A stretch of DNA of 64,000 bases from Rhinopithecus roxellana. Taxonomy: Eukaryota; Chordata; Mammalia; Primates; Cercopithecidae. The position numbers and the translations under genes were made by a program. Under the pieces are notes generated by a model that was not told the DNA's origin, did not search any database, and worked only from the letters and a program-made list of their open reading frames with translations. This document shows, piece after piece, positions 12,866 to 28,839 of this stretch. The stretch spans positions 47,481,530 to 47,545,529 of the forward strand of contig NC_044560.1 in the NCBI RefSeq assembly GCF_007565055.1, written 5' to 3'. Positions within the stretch are counted from its first letter, which is position 1; every line of letters begins with the position of its first letter.

Positions 12866-12985
12866 AAAATAAATTTTAAAAATCACCAAATCCTGGATTG
12901 AATTCATTAGATCTCTTATTAGAAATGTGATCTTGGCAAGTCAGTTAACCTCTCTGAACTTCTCTATATTGAGTCCAGTATAATG
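12866..12985 (+). mobile_element. MIR fragment
   Basis: Contains CACCAAATCCTGGATTGAAT, GTGATCTTGGCAAGTCAGTT and AACCTCTCTGAACTTC, the MIR middle part. Confidence 0.65.
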
Positions 12986-13329
12986 GACATTATTTACTCC
13001 AATCTCCCAGCCCTTTAACTAAGTCTTTACCCCTCTGTGATGTCCAACAGGTCACTCTCTTCACAGGAACAGTCCAAAGGGTGATCCCTATGGAGAGGCT
13101 TTGCAAATAGGATGGGAAATCCCTAGAATTCCAATTTTAATATAATTAATACAAGTAAAGAAAAACACTAAAATCACTTCATCAGGGACCACTGATTCTA
13201 ATATCTGATAAAGGACATTATATCCCCAACACATCTGCCTTCCAACAATTAAAAAAGATAACACCCAAACTTCTCAAGGGTTAATGTTATGATCATACTC
13301 GTATGCAATTTGAAAACGTATAAATTGGC

Positions 13330-13637
13330 ACAACCTTTCTGAAAGCAATTCAGTAATGTGTATCAAGAGGAATGTTCATACTGTTTGTGTTAGCAATTCC
13401 AATTCTAGAACTATATCCTAAAAAAATTATTAGAGTTGGGGACAAAAATATGTCTAAGGATATGCTGCAGCATACGCCATAGGTTGGAAGAAAAGTTAAT
13501 GTTCTATAGTGGGAATATAGGTAAAAATTATTTAAAATCTCATTTCTCAACTTTTTTTTGAGTAAGAAAGGCATACAATTTGAATTAATGGCATACTAAA
13601 TATTATATTCAGTATGGTCGCAATCATCTTATATGTG

Positions 13638-13683
<46 letters not shown>

Positions 13684-13780
13684 ATGAGGAAACAAGACCA
13701 AAATGTTAATAGTTGATAATGGGAGAATATAATTTTCTTTTTTATGCTTTTCTATATTTTGCAAATTTCTTAAAATGCCA
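13330..13780 (+). mobile_element. L1 (L1ME-like) 3' end fragment
   Basis: Diverged L1 end with AATTCTAGAACTATATCCTA, then an AC microsatellite, then AATGTTAATAGTTGATAATG and TTTATGCTTTTCTATATTTT. The microsatellite may have grown within the element. Confidence 0.55.
13639..13679 (+). repeat. (AC)n microsatellite, ~20 units
   Basis: An uninterrupted AC dinucleotide run following TATATGTGTAT, then AAAAGATGAGG. Confidence 0.95.
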
Positions 13781-14097
13781 TATATTATCTTCATAAAGAG
13801 AGACTTAAACTCATGGGTCATCTGAAACAATAAAAAACTAAGGTGAACACAAGAGTTGACTGGGTTATGACGACCCAAATGAATGGAATCGTCCAAAGTT
13901 CTGTTCTTTTTCCTATTCTTTTTTTGCAATGCTTATCTCTTAATCTTTTTCCTGCTTTGGTTTCCGTTTTTTCATCTATTTCAACATACCCAGGATGGTG
14001 TTATTCTTGATGCAATGTAAAATATTTTTAATGGGGTGTTTTAAGATTTTCAAGGGAAAGCTGCATGATATTACATCTCTAAACAGAACACGTGTCC

Positions 14098-14225
14098 TGG
14101 TAGAGTAGAAAACACTGGGCTTTGGAGTCCAACAGACTGGGATTAGAACTTTTGCTCAGTTTCATCTTCTTTAAAAGGGCTAACAATTCCAGTGGTGCAG
14201 ATTTATAATAACAAATGCAACTAAG
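14098..14225 (+). mobile_element. MIR fragment
   Basis: Contains GGCTTTGGAGTCCAACAGAC, TGGGATTAGAACTTTTGCTC and TTTCATCTTCTTTAAAAGGG, a truncated MIR core. Confidence 0.6.
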
Positions 14226-14849
14226 GTAATGCATATGAACATACCTACCAAAATGCTTGATTTTTAATAATTCTTTTTCTTTTCATTTAAAAAAGTTAAA
14301 CACTAAAATATTAGACTACACAAAATTAAAATGCTCTAAAAAGTATTTATAACAAATTATGTTATAAGATAGTACAAGTACATTTATATTTAATGGGTTC
14401 GTAAGGCAGAACCTGTAACCAACTAATAGCTACTGTGAATGAAAATGCTCACCTTACACTGAACCCCATGCTCTCTGTGAGGGGGAAAAGAGTATTATTC
14501 TTTACTAGAAAAATCACACATTTTTGGAATCACTCCAAAAGTTCAGGTTAGTAGAGCTAAAAGCTAGATGTATAAAAATTGCCAAGGATTTTAGGAACTC
14601 CCCCACATATGAGTATGTGGTTTTGATCACTGTCATCATTTTAGTATAAACAAGATTATTATTAGATCACTAGACAAATATTTTTAAGAATAAAGAAATC
14701 ATAATATTTGATATAAAAGGAGGACTGAAAACTTAGCAATATCTTTCTCACTGGATAAGGCACCAAAAAGTTGTCCGCCAACAACCTTGTCCCTTTCCCT
14801 GGAGTAAACCACTATTAGTTTCTATCCTTCCACATACCATCCAATTTGT

Positions 14850-15870
14850 ATATACATCCCCTCTCCGATGCAGCATTCCATACACATTTCTTAGCACTCT
14901 CCTTTGCTGAATTAATATAACAATATAACTCAAGGATTCGTCCATGAATTCATGGAGACAGACCTATCTTTTTATTTTTAAAGGGTTCCTAATGTACAGT
15001 ACTCACTTGGTGGGTGTTTCAGTTATTACCAGTCTCTTATTGTAATCAATGTTGCAATCAATACTTTATGTACAGTTTTGTTCGTATGTCCAAACCAAGT
15101 ATGCACAGCTTACAAGTAAAATTTATATATGTATTAATATAGGGACAAAATTTAAACATTAATGTTTTTGTGTTATAAAGTTTATTGCACACATTTAAAT
15201 TTTATATATATATAAAACTAAAATGTCCTCTGAAGAGGTTGAACCAATTTACAGTCCTTTAACAGCGTAAGAGAATGTCTGTTTTCCACATACTTACCAA
15301 TATTGTGTTAAGACACCTTTTGATCTGTTAATATAATAGATGAAAACATCATTCAAGTTTTAATCAGTATTGCTCTCATGCTACATGAATGAGATGTCTT
15401 TTAAATGTTTTCCTTTTCTCTCTGTTTATATCCGTTTCTCCTTTCTATTGGATTGTTGATCTTTCTCTTTCTCACTCACTTTTAAAAATAATTTATATGT
15501 CAGATAATTTAGCCCTGTCACGTATGTTACACTTTTTCTCCCATCTTTTGTCTTTTGACTGTATTCATGGTGTTTTTTCCATGCATAAATTTTGGATACT
15601 TTCCTTTCATGGCTGCTGGTTTTTTGGCATTATTTAGAAAGCCCTTCTTTACTCCAACATTATAAAAATTTATCCTGTATTTTCTCGTGCTATTTTATGG
15701 CTTAACATTGTATTTTTGGTTCCAGCTGAAATTTATCTTGATGCAAGAAATATATTTTTCAGACTCTCCCAATACACTTCACTGACTAACCCCTTTTGCT
15801 CCTCTAATATAAAATGCCACTGTTACCATAGATTAAAATACTGTATGTATTTGGGTCTCTTTCATAATCT
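14850..15870 (-). mobile_element. L1 fragment(s), antisense
   Basis: 14940-15120 matches the inverted ORF2 tail region (TTCAGTTATTACCAGTCTCT, GTTGCAATCAATACTTTATG). 15480-15870 matches an inverted L1 internal segment (CTTCTTTACTCCAACATTAT, TGTATGTATTTGGGTCTCTT). Frames are broken throughout. Confidence 0.55.
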
Positions 15871-15889
15871 CTCAATTTTTGAAACATAA

Positions 15890-16135
15890 TGGGATAGCAG
15901 CAGCACTGACAGGGGAATTAAAATCAACGTAGAAATCGAGCAAAGTAAAATAAGCTCCCTGGCACTAAGTGACATCAGACATTAAACTAAGAGTAGGTGA
16001 GAACAATGAGAGAGTTTGGGTATTGTTCTGTATCCTGTCTGTGGTGTTGGTTACAAGAATGTTATTAACATTCACAGAGCTGTACATTAAAGAGTGAATT
16101 TTATTGAATGTAAAATTTTAAAATTAAGAAAAAGA
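15890..16135 (+). mobile_element. L1 3'UTR fragment
   Basis: The end TTCACAGAGCTGTACATTAA AGAGTGAATTTTATTGAATG is the usual 3' tail of L1M-type copies. The upstream portion is less certain. Confidence 0.5.
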
Positions 16136-16439
16136 ACAGTAACATAGTCCAGGCATCACTAATGAAAAAAAAAAAGTTCCGTGAATGGAAGCCACTAACT
16201 CCTTTTCTTCATTCTTTCTTAAAATCTACTGCTTCTTCTCTGACAGAGGAAACACAGTCCTCACGTCTCCCCTCAAACTTTCTGCTCTCTTCCTTACCTG
16301 CTAATAAGACGCACTCTCTGAAACAGAAACCAATTCATACTGAAGTACAAACAACTACTTACATCTTCCTCTATATTTCTGCCATTGGGTTTTCACTGAA
16401 AAAAAAAAAAAAAGGAGCTTTGGGCTAAAGCAAAGATCC

Positions 16440-17000
16440 TCATGTTACAGCCAAGCCTATGAGCTCTAGGTTGAAGGCGAATTGGATGGAAATCATGACT
16501 CTGGCACCCTGGTTAAGTGACCTTGAGAAAGTTACTTTATCTCTCCACGCTTTGTCTTTCTCAATCTGGGTAACAAGAGAATTTATTTCATAGGATTATT
16601 CTGAGGATGAAGTGAGATAATACATATATAAAAACATTTTGTAAAGTGGGCCGGGCACAGTGGCTAACACCTGTAATCCCAGCACTTTGGGAGGCTGAGG
16701 AAGGTGGACTGCTTGAAGCCAGGAGTTTGAGACTAGCCTGGCCAACATGACGAAACCCTGTCTTTACTAAAAATACAAAAATTAGCTGGGTGTGGTGGTG
16801 GGCACCTGTCATCCCAGATACTCAGGAGGCTGAGGCATGAGAATCACTTGAACCAGAAAGATGGAGGTTGCAGTGAGCTGAGATTGCACCACTGTACTCC
16901 AGCCTGGGTGACAGAGACTCTGTTGCAGAAAAACAAACAAAAAACAAACAAACAAACAATTTGTAAAGTGCCTGACACATCCGTAAAAGCAAAATACTTG
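16440..17000 (+). mobile_element. MIR split by an AluS
   Basis: The MIR body (GAAGGCGAATTGGATGGAAA ... TTAAGTGACCTTGAGAAAG ... GATTATTCTGAGGATGAAGT) runs to 16648 and resumes after the Alu with TTTGTAAAGTGCCTGACACA. Confidence 0.75.
16649..16958 (+). mobile_element. AluS-type element
   Basis: Full-length from GGCCGGGCACAGTGG to an (AAAC)n-like tail. TTTGTAAAGTG on both sides is the target duplication. Confidence 0.95.
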
Positions 17001-17296
17001 GGCCGGGCGCAGTAGCTCATTCCTGTAATCCCAGCACTTTGGGAGGCCGAGGTGGGAGGATCATAAAGTCAAAGAGTTCGAGACCAGCCTGGCCAATATG
17101 GTGAAACTCTGTCTCTACAAAAAAATATAAAAATTAGACAGGTATGGTGGCGGGCACCTGTAGTCCCATCTACTCGGGAGGCTGAGGGAGGAGAATCGCT
17201 TGAATCCGCGAGGCGGAGGTTACATTGAGTTGAGACAGTGCCACTGCACTCCAGCCTGGGTGACAGAGCGAGACTCCATCTCAAAAAAAAAAAAAA
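17001..17296 (+). mobile_element. AluS-type element
   Basis: Full-length from GGCCGGGCGCAGTAGCTC to the A tail. GCAAAATACTT flanks both sides. It lies only 42 bases after the preceding Alu in the same orientation. Confidence 0.95.
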
Positions 17297-17404
17297 GGCA
17301 AAATACTTTGTTGTTGTTAATTTCAGATAGTAGCAGACAGCTGTGGTTCCCCCCAGAACCAGAAATCTAGTCACATTGTTTGTAATTTGTTCAGTGACAG
17401 TATG

Positions 17405-17610
17405 AGGTAGTAGAAAGAGCATGGAAAGGCCTGTGTTTGAGTCCCTACCAAACTAACCTGGGAATGTAACCTCCATCTTCCAATCTCGGTTTCTTTGCCT
17501 ATGAAATCCTGACCTCATAGGAGGGTTGAGAAGATGGGATGAGATAATATACATGTAAAAAGAGCTTTGCTAACCAAAAAGCATTCAACACATGTTAATT
17601 ATTATATGAG
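17405..17610 (+). mobile_element. MIR SINE
   Basis: Contains GGTAGTAGAAAGAGCATGGA, GTGTTTGAGTCCCTACCAAA, GGTTTCTTTGCCTATGAAAT and GATGGGATGAGATAATATAC in MIR order. Confidence 0.75.
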
Positions 17611-18289
17611 AAATTTTAAATCCCATAGATTATTGTTATGTTCTTGGCTAATGAATTCATATTCATTTGTATAATGAATATATACAAGATTCATCAAAGA
17701 TATAAAAATAAATAATAAAGGTAACTTATTACATGCTTCTATTTTAATAGAATTCTAGTTGAAAAAAATCCAAAGTTCATAGTGAGGAAGGCATGGAGAA
17801 ACATGTTGATAGGTCTTTTATGCATTTCTAAATTGAGTTTTTGTGTTCCTAATTAATTAAAAAAAGAAAATATGCATGTTTTATCTTCCATCATAATTCA
17901 AAAGTGTTTTTTCTCTTTCTATTATATTTCTAGATTATGATGCCAATCTCCATTTTTTTCTGGAAAAGTCCATTTTTATAGCAGGTTGATTCCAATCTAC
18001 AATATAAAAATTGGAACTTAAAAGTACAATTAACAGAAAGAATTGTATATTTTGAATTACCACAGCACAAACAGACCCAGACATAATGAAAGATTTCCTC
18101 CATGCCTGAGCTGTTCTCAGGACTCTTAGTCTATTCATTAATTGTATGATATGTTCAAAAAGGAGTCCCTTCTCAATTTGAGATGGTGCACACAGAAAAA
18201 CACAGTCCCCTGCAAAGAGCTGCAATAGGCAGCAGGTTATTATGACTAGTCCAGCAATAAGATGTCTAATAGGCATCTCAAACATAATT
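17611..18289 (+). other. Intron stretch with no recognised feature
   Basis: AT-rich non-repetitive sequence. A 116-codon chance frame lies on the minus strand at 17935-18285. It has no recognisable domain and is not supported as a gene. Confidence 0.6.
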
Positions 18290-19398
18290 TGGTCAAACCG
18301 AACTTCTGATCTCCACCCCTCACCCAGAGATGCCCCTCCTGTGGTCTTCCCATCTCAGCTGCTGGCAACTCTATCCCAGTTGCTCAGGTCATAAACCTAG
18401 GCATCATCACCAATTCTTCTCAACCCATATCTAATGTGTCAGCAAGTCTTGTCAGCTCTACCTTTCAAATATACCCGGAACCCACTTACTTCTCATCACT
18501 CCTATTGCTCCCACGTTGGTGCAGGTCATTAGCAACTCTTGCCTGGATGATTGCAATAGTGCCCCTCCCCATCAACCCTGCCTGTTTTAGTTTTCTCCAT
18601 TGTCCTTACTGGTCCTTAACTCACTAATTTACTTATATTTTAATTACTGTTTATCCCCTTCCACTAAAATGTAAGCTCCACCAGGGCAAGGGATTTTTGC
18701 CTGTTTTGTTCACTTTTATATCCCTTGTACCTAGAATACTGGCTGGCATGTAGAAGATGCTCATTTTATTTATTGGAAAAACCCAGTTTTTTAACTCCCT
18801 GTTTTAATTCTTTAATTCTTGCTCCTGGCAATCTATTTTCAACACAACCTTCAGGATGTATCTATTAAAATCTAGGTGGTATTACCTCTCTGCCCCATCT
18901 CACTCAGGGTAAATGCTGAAGTCCTTACAAGAGCCTATAAGAACCGGTGTGATTTACATCCCTGAGGCCCCAAAAGTGGAGTGAGGCATCCTCACTCCAC
19001 TCTGACCTCACCCCCTGCTTTCATTCCCTGATCTCCCCACACTGGTCTGCCTTTCTACTGGCTGGTCCTTCTGCTTGGAAACCTCTCCTCCTACAGCATC
19101 CTGGCTCATGCTCTCATCTTTGTCCAGGCTTTGTTCAAATTTGCTCTTCTCAAATAGCCCTCCTCTGATCACCCTGCTTAGAGCTGCATCCCTCCTCTCT
19201 CGGCTTGATTTCCCTATGTAGCACTTACATATCACCGTCTTACATCCTACCTACCTTTCACACTCACTGTTTTGTTCACTGTCTTTCTTCCCTCTCTAGA
19301 ATCAAAGTTCCATAAGGCCAGGGATTCCCTGCTGAACCCTACCACCTAGAAGAGTGCTTGGCACATAGCTGATGCTCAATAAACATTTATTGAATAAA
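18290..19398 (+). mobile_element. L2 LINE 3' half, interrupted by a second L2 3' end
   Basis: 18290-18590 is L2 internal sequence (AGGCATCATCACCAATTCTT, CTTGCCTGGATGATTGCAAT). 18595-18790 is an L2 terminal segment (AATGTAAGCTCCACCAGGGC). The internal part then resumes at about 18825 (AATCTATTTTCAACACAACC) where the first left off and runs to a second terminal segment ending near AATAAACATTTATTGAATAA. Confidence 0.75.
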
Positions 19399-20003
19399 TA
19401 AAAGAAGTGGTCTTTTTTCAATAAGTATCAAAACCCACACAAGTCGTTAATCTGTGGGAATGGAGCACATTGGTTGTGAAATGCTCTTACAGGTCATGCT
19501 TCCATTTGTCATAGTATCCTAAAGAGACCTGGCATAATCTATCAATCTTTCTCCAAACAAATCAACAGTATAAAAATTCTTCTTGCCCCACTCCCACTTC
19601 CCTGTTTCTTAGGGCACTGGTAAGGATTATTCCCATTAAAATGTATTTATTTCATAGGAATTTTTTCCCCCAGATCTGCCTTCCCCCTGTTTTTCTGGCC
19701 ACAGCTGCAAAGTTTAGTATTAGTGCCAGAGGCAACTGATTAGTGAAAAAATACATACTCTGCTCCAGGCTGGCATCCATTTGTATTTCATTATAAGAGG
19801 ATATTAAAAATGATGCCTTGGACTTTTAACTGTCTATAGCATAGCACATCTGTTACCCCATTTGTTCTGATAATCTGACTACGAGAGTGAGTACAGCAGT
19901 TAGTGTTATTTCCATTAACACATAAGGGAGTTGAGACCTAGAAAAGTTGATAATACAGAAGGCACTTGGCATGTTTTCCTACTTTTATTTTTATTATATA
20001 TAT

Positions 20004-20292
20004 ATTTTTTGAAACAAGGTCTCACTCTGTCACCCAGGCTTGAGTGCAGTGGCATGATCTTGGTTCACTGCAGCCTCGACCTCCCGGGCTCAAGCAATTT
20101 TCCTGCCTCAGCCTCCCAAGTAGCTGAAACTACAGGTGCACGCCACCACGCCCAACTAATTTTTGTATTTTTTGTAGAGATGGGGTTTCACCATGTTGTC
20201 CAGGCTGGTCTCGAATGCCTGAGCTCCAGCAATCTGCCCCTCCTAGGCTTCCCAAAGTGTTGGGTCTGCAGGCATAAGCCACCAAGCCCAGT
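20004..20292 (-). mobile_element. AluS/J-type element
   Basis: Inverted Alu from TTTTTTGAAACAAGGTCTC to ACCAAGCCCAG. Confidence 0.94.
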
Positions 20293-22059
20293 CTCTATAT
20301 TTATTTTTAGAATTGTATTGTATGGCAAGTCATCTCAAACTCCTAAATAGAAAAGGCTGTCTTACGTCATACAGTTTACATTTTTGAGAAGAGCCTCCAT
20401 TTCAGACATGAAACTGTTGGGATGCTGAGTACATGTACTGAATACCCTGTTGTGATGTTCCTTCTTACTAAAGTTGAGCTCTGATAAACTGACAAGATAA
20501 ACAGAATCTGCTCAACCTGTGTTTTTAATTTCTAAGAAAGTACCTGATTTCTGAAACTATAGTTTTGCCCGACATTTTTATCTAGTGGTAATCCATTAGG
20601 CCACCAAGCTGGTTTCAGAAGAAAAGTTCTATATTCTCTTAAGACACCAGGATGTTATCCCTACTAAAGAGCTTAGAAGTCACCTCCTCTAAAATATGTT
20701 TACCTGGAGGCCCACACTGGACCAAACTCCCTCCCATGTCTTCTTGTGGCACCTATACACAACTTTATGCCAGTGTCATCCTGTATAAACTGCCTGTTTA
20801 CGTGTCCCTCAACAGATGCCCATTTCTTGAGAGTAGGGATCCATCATCTCTGAATCCCATGCGCTAATACAGCCGTGCTGCATCATAGGTGCCTGATAGG
20901 TGCAGGCTGATAAACGAATGAAAAAAGGCAGTCGTCAAAGATGAATGTTAAAGGAGGGGGAGGCTACTTCACTCCTGATACTTATTCCCTTCCATCTACT
21001 CTTGGCTTCTCTCCACCCTCTCACCTATTACTCTCTTGGTTGTAGAGCTTCAAAGGAAAAACTGGACATGACTAGTCCCCACCACCCCACCCAGTCTCTT
21101 CCTCTTTGGGGACAGGTGCTGGTGGGAAGCACACTGCCACCCGCACCTTCATGCCATCAGCTTTATAGGCTAGGGCGGATCACATGTAAGAAGGGCAGCT
21201 GTGGTCTAGCCCTGCCAGTGACCAGGTAGCTATGATGGTGTAATTGGGGGTTCAGTGTTAGGAAGTGCCCTGGCCACAGTTCTAAACTGAATTCTCTCAC
21301 AATAAAGGTGATATTTTGTCTTCTGATTTTTAAAAAGTATTTTATTTATCAATTGGTTTAGAAATCAGGGCATGGGAGAGGACTTTTTAAATTGAGGGCC
21401 CTTAAATCCCCTCCAAATAAGGATGAGTGAGCTTCAAGATTTTTAATTTGAAAGGCTTCTCCTACGCTATAAATTACAGCTCTCCCACCCTAACACCATC
21501 TTGTTAAGAAAGCAGAAAATGGTAAGCAACAGTATGCTGTGAAACTACATATTACTATGAATTCATCATACCCTAGAAAAGCCTTTAGCTGAACAAGGGC
21601 TAAAATGAATGATGATAAAAACCTTTCTGTGTCATCAGTAGAACATTTTGTTTTGTCTATATTTCTAGAATCCCATGATTCAAAAAGTATCAAATCTGTA
21701 TCAAGCTCTGGGACTCTTTCTTCTGATATTCGCTCACCCCCACCCTACCCAAAATCTTAAGTGCTGCTCTAACATGCAACCATGAGTTGGATCTGCCAAG
21801 ACTCCCTCTGCCCTTCTCCCCTTAGTGCTGACAAGATGCTTGAGGCTGGGCACAAGAGAATGATAGGTATTATCTTATACATAGTGCTTGGTTCAATCCA
21901 TGGAGTGGAGTCCAGAACTATGGACCCAAAGGCATCCACTCAATTTAGGGGTTGAGTAGCTTCTCCAAGTCCTACAGATGTATTTTACCATTACCCAAGT
22001 CTGGAGCCTTCCACTACGTAAGAGTTTAGGCAGATAATAAAATACTTCAATGATCAGAA
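20293..22059 (+). other. Intron stretch, mostly unique
   Basis: No element is confidently recognised, apart from a weak L2-like 3' end around 20825-20930 (TGAGAGTAGGGATCCATCAT ... GATAAACGAATGAA). No coding sequence is supported. Confidence 0.6.
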
Positions 22060-22230
22060 CTGATCTCACACAAATATCTACCGCCAGGTAGATATTATCA
22101 TCTACATTTTACAGAAGAGGAAATTGATTCAAAGAGAAACCCAGTTAGTAATTTGAAAGGTGGGCATTTGAGCCCCCATCCTTCAGACTTGAACAGCCAC
22201 ACATTGCTATTTCCACTCTTCTGCCATGCC
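22060..22230 (-). mobile_element. MIR fragment, antisense
   Basis: Contains TTATCATCTACATTTTACAG, AGAGGAAATTGATTCAAAG and GGCATTTGAGCCCCCATCC in inverted MIR order. Confidence 0.65.
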
Positions 22231-22491
22231 TCAGCAGAGCCTCATTCCCATTACTGAAAAACTCATTATGACACATGAGCCATTGAGAGTGGAGGTGAGG
22301 ATCTGTTTCTATGGAATTGATGGCATATTACTACGGAGCTTTTAAAAGACTGGCAAGGTCCTGCACAGACAGGGAGAAGACGAGCAGAAAATGGTATGCG
22401 GAAGCATGGACAGGGCACAATAGGCATAATCTGTAAGCCAACATCCTCATGGAACAGATGTAAGTAGAGTCTGGGGCAGTTATTTCTCTGA

Positions 22492-22566
22492 CTTGTTCAA
22501 AGATGTTACATAAATACACAACAAGCAGGGCACGTACTGTGTATTTATGTGACATCTTTGAAGAAG
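22492..22566. other. Near-perfect inverted repeat (hairpin), 29-nt arms, 17-nt loop
   Basis: The left arm 22492-22520 and right arm 22538-22566 are complementary at 27 of 29 positions, around the loop 22521-22537. The inner 15 pairs next to the loop (core ACATAAATACACA) are uninterrupted except that position 16 from the outside is T opposite G. A plus-strand RNA would make that a G.U wobble; a minus-strand (NFIA-sense) RNA would have A opposite C. It is of pre-miRNA size. It matches no repeat family or microRNA I recall. It could equally be an inert inverted duplication. Confidence 0.9.
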
Positions 22567-26595
<4,029 letters not shown>

Positions 26596-26774
26596 ATTGA
26601 GGAACCCCACCTGTCCAGCCTGCTGACCAGCATCAGGGCAGACAAGTTGGACAAATTCTTTCAGCGTCTCCTGAGGGTGATAGCGGATGGCTGGGTGTGA
26701 GAAGTAAGGCCCAGGCTGCTGGATAATGGGTGATGTCGGGAAATGAAGAGTCGATGGTGTTGCATGCGGACTTG
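26596..26774 (-). CDS. NFIA: NFIA internal exon (second of four)
   Basis: This 179-bp exon has a CTGCAG acceptor and an AAT|GTAAGG donor. It opens with CA, which completes an Ala codon with the last G of the previous exon, then gives 59 codons: SPHATPSTLH, FPTSPIIQQP, GPYFSHPAIR, YHPQETLKEF and so on to VGFLN. It ends in phase 0. The YHPQETLKEFVQLVCPDAGQ wording separates NFIA from NFIB, which has a His-rich run here. It is part of the proline-rich transactivation/repression domain. The length is not a multiple of three, so skipping this exon alone would shift the frame, but skipping it together with the next exon (345 bp in total) would keep the frame. Confidence 0.98.
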
Positions 26775-28289
26775 CTGCAGGAAAAGAAAACATCAGGGTT
26801 ATGAAAAGAAAGACCTGCTTTGTCATAGCTGAACCCGATTCAACTTCCTCCTTTATTTCTCTTCCTGGCCTGATTCACAATATTGGTCACGTGACTGAAT
26901 TTAACACTGGATAGGTCTGACAGATTTTCTTCCTTATGGCTCTAAGACAAACATGGAGGTTAGATTAGGGTAGAGTTTCAAGCTGTCTTTCTATTTTCAG
27001 TGGACATGAGTTATAAAGGCATTAATAATCCTTGGTTAGGCTGAAGATTATTCATTACCTTAAGAGCTTTTTTAATGAAGCAAGCAATAAAAAATGTATT
27101 TGGTAGATTAGACCTGACTTAACTGACATTACATATGACAAATTCTAGTTTGCACATATGGATCCCCTTTCACGCTGAGCTATCCATAGACAATAATTCA
27201 TTGTTAAAGCTCTTATACCCCTTTCAAGGAAATTTCTAGGGACTAATTCAGGATGAAAATTTTTTGAAGTATGTAGTAAATGATCACTTAATGAACCCAT
27301 GCAATTTGGGTGCCTCACTTTACACGGATGGTTTATGTCGCCTTCAGATGACATTTCAAAACCAAACTCAGAAATGCATACATGTTAGAGCAGGGGAACC
27401 CCCAGGGTAAGCAGGCAGTGGCCCCTGCTAAAATGTTGGCCCTGTGCCCACAAAAACTGGTAAAAGACTCAGACAACTACTACTCCCTTACATTTGAACC
27501 CTGGTAAATTTCATGAGAACAAGAAGATTACATTAGATTAAAAAAAACTTATGTGAGATGCCTAATAACTTCTCTAAGAGAACTTTTGCCCTTGAATTAG
27601 AAGGATGATTGATAAAACTGGCTGGAGGATAACAGTAGTGCATGGGAAGGTTGAAGATATTCAAATTAAGTCAAGCCAAGATAGCAGCTCTTACTTCTCA
27701 ATGAGAGCCAGAGAAACCTCTCCCAAATTAGAGGAGATGAGAGTATTTATCTTTACTTTACTTTCCTCAGTTTAAATCTTTAAACTAAAAATCACAGGAA
27801 TGTCTACATTTTGGAAAATAAAACCTTTCTAATACCAAGAATGACTCATAATACTGAAGAGAAACCCAGTAACACAGGCCACCACTTCTACCACTTGCAT
27901 GGGTAAGGGCTGTAAAAAAGAATGCATCTGTATTAGTTGCTGGACATGGGTTCTTTGTTCCCTACTGGGATTTCCTTATGATTGGGGCACTTTCTGACTC
28001 ATGACTGAAATGGCTCATACTATGGGGTTCAGAGTGACATCTGTAGTTTTCAAAGACTGGAAATGGGCGATTGGAGTGGAAGCAACTTTCCAATCCATGT
28101 CTTGCAGGTGGTCTGATGAAACCCTTTAATTCATGCAATCTTTAATCTGCCCAATAAATATTCATAGGCTCCTACTATGGCCTCAAGAAACAAATCTGAG
28201 CTGAAACAGATGAAATTCTGCCCTCGGTCATACAACTGAGGATGTCTCAAACATAGCCTATTTGAATCAGAATTTTCATTACCTTCTCC
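26775..28289 (+). other. Intron stretch with no recognised repeat
   Basis: AT-rich unique sequence immediately upstream (gene sense) of the second exon in this window. Nothing further is seen. Confidence 0.6.
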
Positions 28290-28410
28290 TCTCAAGCTTA
28301 CGCTTCTCCCAGTCTTCTCCATCTTTGTAAATAGCTTTTTCACCCACTGCAATATCCCCAGATCTGAGTCTGGCACTCAGTAAATATTTGTTGAATGTGC
28401 AGTGAATGAC
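28290..28410 (+). mobile_element. L2 3' end fragment
   Basis: Ends GAGTCTGGCACTCAGTAAAT ATTTGTTGAATG, the standard L2 terminus. Confidence 0.55.
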
Positions 28411-28535
28411 TGAAAGTTTAAACAGAGGTTAATAAGATAGTCATACCATTAAACAGAATAAAATTTGCCAAAACCAAAACTTGGTTTTTCCACCTGGCCA
28501 AGAACCAGGGAGCTTTTAGAAAAATGGGTAAAACT

Positions 28536-28839
28536 GGCCAGGTATGGTGGCTCATGCATGTAATCCCAGCACTTTGGGAGGCCAAGGCAGATGGATCATG
28601 AGGTCAGGAGATTGAGACCATCCTGGTTAACACGGTGAAACCTTGTCTCTATTAAAAATACAAAAAATTAGCCGGGCGCGGTGGCGGGTGCCTGTAGTCC
28701 CAGCTACTCAGGAGCCTGAGGCAGGAGAATGGCGTGAACCTGGGAGGTGGATCTTGTAGTGAGCCAAGATCGCACCACTGCGCTCTAGCCTGGGTGACAG
28801 AGCAAGACTCTGTCTCAAAAAAAAAAAAAAAAAAAAAAA
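28536..28839 (+). mobile_element. AluY-type element
   Basis: Full-length from GGCCAGGTATGGTGGC to an A tail. It has the AluY-type GAATGGCGTGAACCTGGGAG segment and a possible short target duplication around G(T/C)AAAACT. Confidence 0.95.

Noticed and set aside
19931..20350. 139-codon plus-strand frame
   Set aside because: Translation of an inverted Alu (typical SPRLECSG-type peptide).
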